A stretch of DNA of 10,370 bases. It comes from Nitrospinota bacterium (GTDB taxonomy: Bacteria; Nitrospinota_A; UBA7883). The translations under genes and the position numbers were made by a program. Below the pieces are notes generated by a model. That model searched no databases. It saw only the letters and a list, made by a program, of their open reading frames with translations, and was not told the DNA's origin. Below are positions 6,729 to 10,370 of this stretch, piece by piece (the first letter of the stretch is position 1; each line of letters begins with the position of its first letter). The DNA lies in the NCBI GenBank assembly GCA_029880775.1, contig JAOUNV010000028.1, positions 1 through 10,370 on the forward strand, written 5' to 3'.

Positions 6729-6773
6729 AAAACCCATCGTGGTGGATATCACCGCCGCGATGGGTTTTTTTTT
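6729..6773. terminator. Bidirectional intrinsic terminator between the RRM gene and the cyclase operon
   Basis: CCCATCG (6733-6739) pairs with CGATGGG (6757-6763), and inside it GGTG pairs with CACC around the GATAT loop, leaving a small asymmetric internal bulge. On the plus strand nine T follow the stem, a classical Rho-independent terminator for the RRM gene. On the minus strand the stem is followed by TTTTATT, so it can also stop the converging cyclase operon. Confidence 0.9.
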
Positions 6774-6817
6774 ATATATTCCCGCCAGATTTTTATTCTC
6801 CAAGGCTAAGGCGTCGG

Positions 6818-6850
6818 CGCAGGCAAGCCCTCCCCCACTTGTCGCCTGCG
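6818..6850 (-). other. Hairpin directly after the cyclase stop codon
   Basis: CGCAGGC (6818-6824) and GCCTGCG (6844-6850) form a perfect 7-bp stem, and AAG/CTT inside adds three pairs across a 3-nt bulge. On the minus strand the stem begins at the base following the cyclase stop. No T run follows, so it is more likely a 3'-end stabiliser or an upstream part of the termination region than a terminator itself. Confidence 0.5.
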
Positions 6851-8359
6851 TTATTCGCGATCCAGGGATTGTTTATCAGATCCGGGGAGTTGATCCAGGG
6901 CCATCGCCATCAGGCTTTTCTTTATATCATCCGCGATGGCGGTGAACCGGACGACGAATCCATCCTCGCCATCCTCATATTTCTTCATTATCTTTCCGTA
7001 AAATGACCTGTTCACGCTTCCACTTTTGCCGATCACTTCGATCTCAAACTTAAGGTTAGCCAGGTTTTCCATCTCCTGCTGAAAAACAACCACTGCGGAG
7101 CGGTTTGAGACCATGGTGATCAGCCCCGGTTTCATTCCACCGGAGGAGATTTTTCCTTCCAGCGGCGAATAGAGAATCGGCGCCGGCTCCGGCATGGAAA
7201 TCAACGCTTCCTCCACTACAGGGATTGAGAGGTTAAACGGATCACCCATCCCCATAATTTCGTGCACTTGCACCATCTCTTCGAAGCCCTTGAAAGGCGC
7301 GTCAAAAGAAGCCCCCAATACCACTTCCGAGCCCAGTTCCGCCAGGGTGCTGCTGGAAACCAGGATCTGGCCGCCAATAGTCAACGATTCGATTCGGGAG
7401 GCCATATTCACCCCGCTTCCGATCACGCCATACTCGCTTCGCCGGGTAGACCCCATGTTCCCCGCCACCACTTTGTCTGTGTTGATGCCGATCCCCATCT
7501 CCAGTTCCGGCAGACCTCTTCTCCGGTTTTCCTCGTTGACCCCCCTCATGGCAAGTTGCATCTCCAGAGAGCAGCCCACCGCCCTTATCGCGTCATCCTC
7601 CCGTTCATTGGGCGCCCCGAACAGAATCATGATGGCGTCACCGATAAACTTGTTGATAGTACCGTTATGCTTGAATATCACATCGGTCATCGCTTCAAAA
7701 TAGCGGTTGAGCATATCCAGCACCACCTCGGCGGCCGTCCGCTCCGAAAGGGCTGTGAATCCCCGGATATCTGTCATCACCACCGTCACTTTCTTCACCT
7801 CGCCACCCATCTCCATCCCCTCGGGCGACTCCAGCAGTTTATCCACCACCTCATCCGACATATACTTTCCAAAGGCCTGCCGAATAAACTGATTTCGCTT
7901 CCCCAGTTCGTCGTTGAGCTTTTCGATCTCCCGCAGGGCGGAGAGCGAGTCGCGTAACTCATTCAATTCTGTGACATCCCGGAACACGGCGATCACCCCG
8001 ATGGTCTCCTGCGCGCCATCGGCCTCCTGATTTTGCAAAAATGAAGTGGCCATGGAGAGACGGGCCGTCTTTTTCGTCTCGGCGTTATGGAAATCAAGCA
8101 GACGGTTATTGACCGTATTAATGGAAAATGTGGCCTTTATTATGCTGTCGAAAAAAGCCTCGTTCTCCTCCGACTCGTGGGGGCCGAACACCTCGTCGAA
8201 GGAAAGCTCCCCGGAAGAGACATCCACATCCACTCCCAGGATTTGCCTTGCCGCCTTATTGAAAACCACCAGCAGCCCCTCCAGGCTGATGGTGATCACC
8301 CCATCACTCATGTTTTCCAGGATGTTCTTATATATGGCAAGTTCTTTGTCGATGGCCAT
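6851..8359 (-). CDS. PAS-domain class III adenylate/guanylate cyclase with extra C-terminal domain
   Basis: The 502-residue soluble protein makes a cyclic nucleotide from ATP or GTP. Order of parts: PAS domain (about 8-130, with NILENMSDGVITISLEG and IAVFRDVTELNEL), a coiled-coil linker (131-160), the cyclase domain (about 185-365), and a C-terminal region (about 395-485). Catalytic residues are present: metal-binding D197 in MTDIRGFT and D241 in FIGDAIMILFG, the base-recognition lysine K237, and the transition-state pair N318 and R322 in VNMASRIE. Oddly, the usual YTVIGD block reads YGVIGSG, so the second base-recognition position is Gly311 and a conserved Asp is Ser315. The C-terminal region (LKFEIEVIG...SFYGKIMKKYEDGEDGFVVRFTAI) looks like a beta-barrel of PilZ type but lacks the RxxxR motif; that is inference. 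The ATG follows GGGAG at good spacing. It is the last gene of the operon. Confidence 0.9.
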   Translation of the reverse strand: MAIDKELAIYKNILENMSDGVITISLEGLLVVFNKAARQILGVDVDVSSGELSFDEVFGPHESEENEAFFDSIIKATFSINTVNNRLLDFHNAETKKTARLSMATSFLQNQEADGAQETIGVIAVFRDVTELNELRDSLSALREIEKLNDELGKRNQFIRQAFGKYMSDEVVDKLLESPEGMEMGGEVKKVTVVMTDIRGFTALSERTAAEVVLDMLNRYFEAMTDVIFKHNGTINKFIGDAIMILFGAPNEREDDAIRAVGCSLEMQLAMRGVNEENRRRGLPELEMGIGINTDKVVAGNMGSTRRSEYGVIGSGVNMASRIESLTIGGQILVSSSTLAELGSEVVLGASFDAPFKGFEEMVQVHEIMGMGDPFNLSIPVVEEALISMPEPAPILYSPLEGKISSGGMKPGLITMVSNRSAVVVFQQEMENLANLKFEIEVIGKSGSVNRSFYGKIMKKYEDGEDGFVVRFTAIADDIKKSLMAMALDQLPGSDKQSLDRE

Positions 8360-8360
8360 G

Positions 8361-8543
8361 CTAATCTCCCAGCACCGGGACCGCGTGGAGGCGGAGGAGC
8401 GCCGACAAACGTAGGCGGACCTGCGCCTGACGACAAGTACCTTCTAGTGTTTGCTTCCGATAATCCATAACTTCTTTCAGCGCGCGGTCAGCCGATGTTT
8501 CGGCTCCGCCAACGTGTTGGCCACAGAGCCCACATACACCCAT
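8361..8543 (-). CDS. Hypothetical 60-residue cysteine-containing protein
   Basis: I do not recognise this short frame. It lies between the chemoreceptor and the cyclase: its ATG is 9 nt after the chemoreceptor stop and its TAG ends one base before the cyclase ATG, so it fills the gap almost exactly. The N-terminus reads GVCGLCGQHVGG, with a CxxC pair (C4, C7) that could bind zinc or act in redox; a third Cys is near residue 37. The middle (about 19-35) could form a helix; the C-terminal third is rich in Arg and Leu. Only a weak purine stretch precedes the ATG. The cyclase ribosome binding site lies within its last codons. Tight packing favours a real coupled gene; the lack of a good ribosome binding site and of known relatives argues for a chance ORF. 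Confidence 0.35.
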   Translation of the reverse strand: MGVCGLCGQHVGGAETSADRALKEVMDYRKQTLEGTCRQAQVRLRLSALLRLHAVPVLGD

Positions 8544-8552
8544 GATGGCGCT

Positions 8553-10100
8553 TCATACCTTGAATTGGTCCACCACCGCCTGGAGCTTGTAAATCTCCTC
8601 GTTGATCTCCAGCGCCACCTTTTTCGTCTCGTCGGACTGGTAGGCGAAACCTTCGCTCAGCTGGTTGACGGTCTTGATGTTGGCGAACATTATATTCGTG
8701 ATGCCGGACTGCTTTTCCGTGGCCGCTGCTATATGATCCACCATCTCGTTCACTTTCGCTGTGTCGTAGATAATCCGATTCATCGCGTCTCCGGAGCCGC
8801 GCATAGACTCCACCGCCTCCGAGGTGAACCCCTGGATATCCTGTATGATACGGCCGATCTCCCCGGTGGCCTTGGTGGTTCGCTCCGCCAGCTTGCGCAC
8901 TTCCTCCGCCACCACAGCAAACCCCCTCCCCTGCTCGCCGGCGTTGGCCGCCTCAATGGCGGCGTTGATGGCCAAAAGGTCGGTCTTCTTTGCGATATCC
9001 TCGATCACCAGCAGGATGCTGCCTATCTTGGTGGAATAATCGGACAGTTTGCCGATGGCCTCGGAGCTTTGCTCGATAATACTGCCACCGTCCATGGCCT
9101 GCTTGCGGGTTTCCTCGGAGGTCATGGCCACATCCGCTGCGCTCTTGGCTATGGCGTTGATGGCGGTGTTCACCTCCTCAACGGAGTTGTATATCTTGGC
9201 CACCTCGAACGACTGGCTGTTCGCCTGTTTGGAAAATCGCTCTGTCGTGGTGGAAAGCTGGGTGGTGGCCGAGGCCAGGTGCTCGGCCATGGACCCTAGT
9301 TGTGTGACTATCTTGCGAACTTTCATCACGAATTCGTTGAACAAGTTCCCCACGTCAGATATCTCGTCGGATGTCTCCACATCCACGCTTTTCGAAAGAT
9401 CGGCCACCTCGTCTTTGGCGATGGCCCGGAGCCGGTCCACTATGCGTTTAAGTGGGCTGGTGATGGAGTTGGCCAACAGGTAGGCCAATATGAACGTGGC
9501 GGCAGCCACCAGAAGTGAGACCATTTTTGCGGTTCCCTCCGCTCCCCCCACTTCCCGGCCGGTCTCCTCCATTATCTTGACAAGTTCGCTCTTGTTGTTG
9601 ACCACAACCTTGTCTATTCTGCCTCTCAGCACTTTCACGAAGGCGTCCACATCAACCTTTATTCCAGCGCCCTCTTCGGCGCCGCGCTCGATGTAGACCA
9701 GCGACATCAGCTCCGCCATCCTGAAGAATTGGTCGAAATCGACGACGATGGATCCTATCTCTTTCTTCTTCTCCACATCCTGGGTCAGGCTCACCGCCTT
9801 GTCGGCGTAACGTTTGAAATGCTTTTGCCATTTCTCCACTTCGCTACGGTCATCATCCTTTTTCATGGAAAGCGAATCGCGGGTGAAATGGTTCTGGACC
9901 TCAAGGACGGCGAACTTCATTTCCATAGCCGCCTCCGCCAGGGGGTAGTATTGGCCGGTGATCTTGTCCATGCTCTGGTAGATGCGCCCCAGGGCTCTTA
10001 GCCCCACCTGGGTGGAGATCATGGGGATGATAACCAGCATGCCCAAGACGACAAGAAGCCTGGTCTGTATCCTGATATTTCCCAGAATCCTGAGTTTCAT
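8553..10100 (-). CDS. Methyl-accepting chemotaxis protein (transmembrane chemoreceptor)
   Basis: The 515-residue receptor would sense a periplasmic signal and control CheA kinase through CheW. A first transmembrane helix (about 14-31) is followed by a helical periplasmic domain of about 160 residues that resembles a four-helix bundle, a second helix (about 192-211, ending ILAYLLANSI), a HAMP domain (about 212-264, SPLKRIVDRLRAIAKDEVADLS), and the cytoplasmic coiled-coil domain. The CheA/CheW-binding tip is present: IEDIAKKTDLLAINAAIEAANAGEQGRGFAVVAEEVRKLAERT (366-408). There is no C-terminal pentapeptide for CheR/CheB docking. The start ATG has no strong ribosome binding site, so translation may depend on the upstream gene, whose stop is 43 nt away. 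Its partner upstream is a periplasmic binding-protein-like gene, a plausible ligand presenter; no che genes are in the window. Confidence 0.95.
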   Translation of the reverse strand: MKLRILGNIRIQTRLLVVLGMLVIIPMISTQVGLRALGRIYQSMDKITGQYYPLAEAAMEMKFAVLEVQNHFTRDSLSMKKDDDRSEVEKWQKHFKRYADKAVSLTQDVEKKKEIGSIVVDFDQFFRMAELMSLVYIERGAEEGAGIKVDVDAFVKVLRGRIDKVVVNNKSELVKIMEETGREVGGAEGTAKMVSLLVAAATFILAYLLANSITSPLKRIVDRLRAIAKDEVADLSKSVDVETSDEISDVGNLFNEFVMKVRKIVTQLGSMAEHLASATTQLSTTTERFSKQANSQSFEVAKIYNSVEEVNTAINAIAKSAADVAMTSEETRKQAMDGGSIIEQSSEAIGKLSDYSTKIGSILLVIEDIAKKTDLLAINAAIEAANAGEQGRGFAVVAEEVRKLAERTTKATGEIGRIIQDIQGFTSEAVESMRGSGDAMNRIIYDTAKVNEMVDHIAAATEKQSGITNIMFANIKTVNQLSEGFAYQSDETKKVALEINEEIYKLQAVVDQFKV

Positions 10101-10128
10101 AAGGTAAACACCGAATAGCGCCTCAGCG

Positions 10129-10141
10129 GCGGATGATCCGC
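10129..10141. promoter_or_regulatory. Dyad GCGGAT-G-ATCCGC upstream of the chemoreceptor gene
   Basis: A perfect 6-bp inverted repeat around one central base lies between the binding-protein stop codon and the chemoreceptor start, 28 bp upstream of the latter. The centre is too short for a hairpin loop with full pairing, so a DNA-binding protein site is the more likely reading, if it has a function. No promoter hexamers were recognised beside it. Confidence 0.2.
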
Positions 10142-10143
10142 GG

Positions 10144-10370
10144 TTACTTGATTACAAGGATAACCCTAACTTTATGCGCATCCACACCCTCCTCGGAGAT
10201 ATACCCCAGGGCATTGGTGTCGTGCGCCACTTTGGAGAGCATAAGCAGCTGGGACTTTAGTATGGTGGGAGGATTTTTGGCCGTGTTGGTGATTCTTTTG
10301 CTGGCCCACTCCATCGTCACATCCTGGGGCGCTTTCCCCAATACCTTAGCTGAGAAAACCTGACGAGTAG
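10144..10370 (-). CDS. Phosphate ABC-transporter substrate-binding-like protein, C-terminal part (5' end outside the window)
   Basis: The frame is open from the window edge to a stop at 10144-10146 and gives the last 75 or so residues. The first readable residues are TRQVFSAKVLGKAPQDV, so the true start lies beyond the window. The text VFSAKVLGKAPQDVTMEW, then ASKRITNTAKNPPTILKS, then LSKVAHDTNALGYI and a closing VDAHKVRVILVIK, follows the C-terminal pattern of short PstS-like periplasmic binding proteins (xFxxxVLGKSP...W...FTGK..PP......V...PGAIGYV......VKVLLV). These often stand outside a pst transport operon. It is the first visible gene of the minus-strand signalling operon, 43 nt ahead of the chemoreceptor. 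Ligand specificity cannot be read from this part; phosphate is the family default. Confidence 0.75.
   Translation of the reverse strand, partial: TRQVFSAKVLGKAPQDVTMEWASKRITNTAKNPPTILKSQLLMLSKVAHDTNALGYISEEGVDAHKVRVILVIK

Noticed and set aside
8451..9299. Long plus-strand frame of 282 codons antisense to the chemoreceptor gene
   Set aside because: The opposite strand encodes an unmistakable chemoreceptor; the His/Gly/Leu-rich translation is a typical antisense shadow.

Overview
The window looks like ordinary chromosome from a Gram-negative, probably motile bacterium with moderately high GC. Clues are a class I fructose-1,6-bisphosphatase, the C5-pathway hemL, a chemoreceptor, a class III cyclase, a putative lipoprotein and a single-RRM RNA-binding protein. 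This mix recalls deltaproteobacterial, Nitrospinota or Nitrospirota-like lineages, but I cannot fix the taxon from the sequence alone. I see no insertion sequence, phage gene, CRISPR array, rRNA or tRNA.

Left part (1-4009), metabolism. A membrane-bound DUF457/YdjM-type metal-dependent hydrolase (4-630, +) converges on hemL, and the two 3' ends overlap by 11 bp. hemL (minus) is the second gene of an overlapping pair with mtnP (minus), so methylthioadenosine salvage and tetrapyrrole synthesis share a transcript. A 239-bp divergent intergenic region, with an extended -10 promoter candidate and a dyad, separates mtnP from fbp (plus), the gluconeogenic bisphosphatase.

Middle (4010-6155). After fbp come three tandem 14-bp repeats and a structured 130-bp stretch. 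Next is a plus-strand pair joined by an ATGA overlap: a VanZ-like membrane protein and a ComEC-type metallo-beta-lactamase-fold protein with a putative lipoprotein signal. About 590 bp without a confident gene follow. They hold a weak hairpin, a doubtful minus-strand small ORF and, at the right edge, a good sigma-70-like promoter that would give the downstream RRM gene a leader of about 140 nt.

Right part (6156-10370), RNA binding and signalling. The RRM protein (plus) converges on a minus-strand signalling operon, and a terminator usable from both sides separates them. In transcription order the operon reads: 3' part of a periplasmic phosphate-binding-protein-like gene (cut by the window edge), a methyl-accepting chemotaxis protein, a doubtful 60-residue cysteine-containing ORF, and a PAS-coiled-coil-class III cyclase with an extra C-terminal domain. 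The operon suggests that a periplasmic ligand is sensed and passed on to both chemotaxis-type and cyclic-nucleotide signalling. It is the most interesting part of the window. The cyclase has unusual residues at the nucleobase-recognition site and a C-terminal region that resembles a PilZ fold without the c-di-GMP motif.
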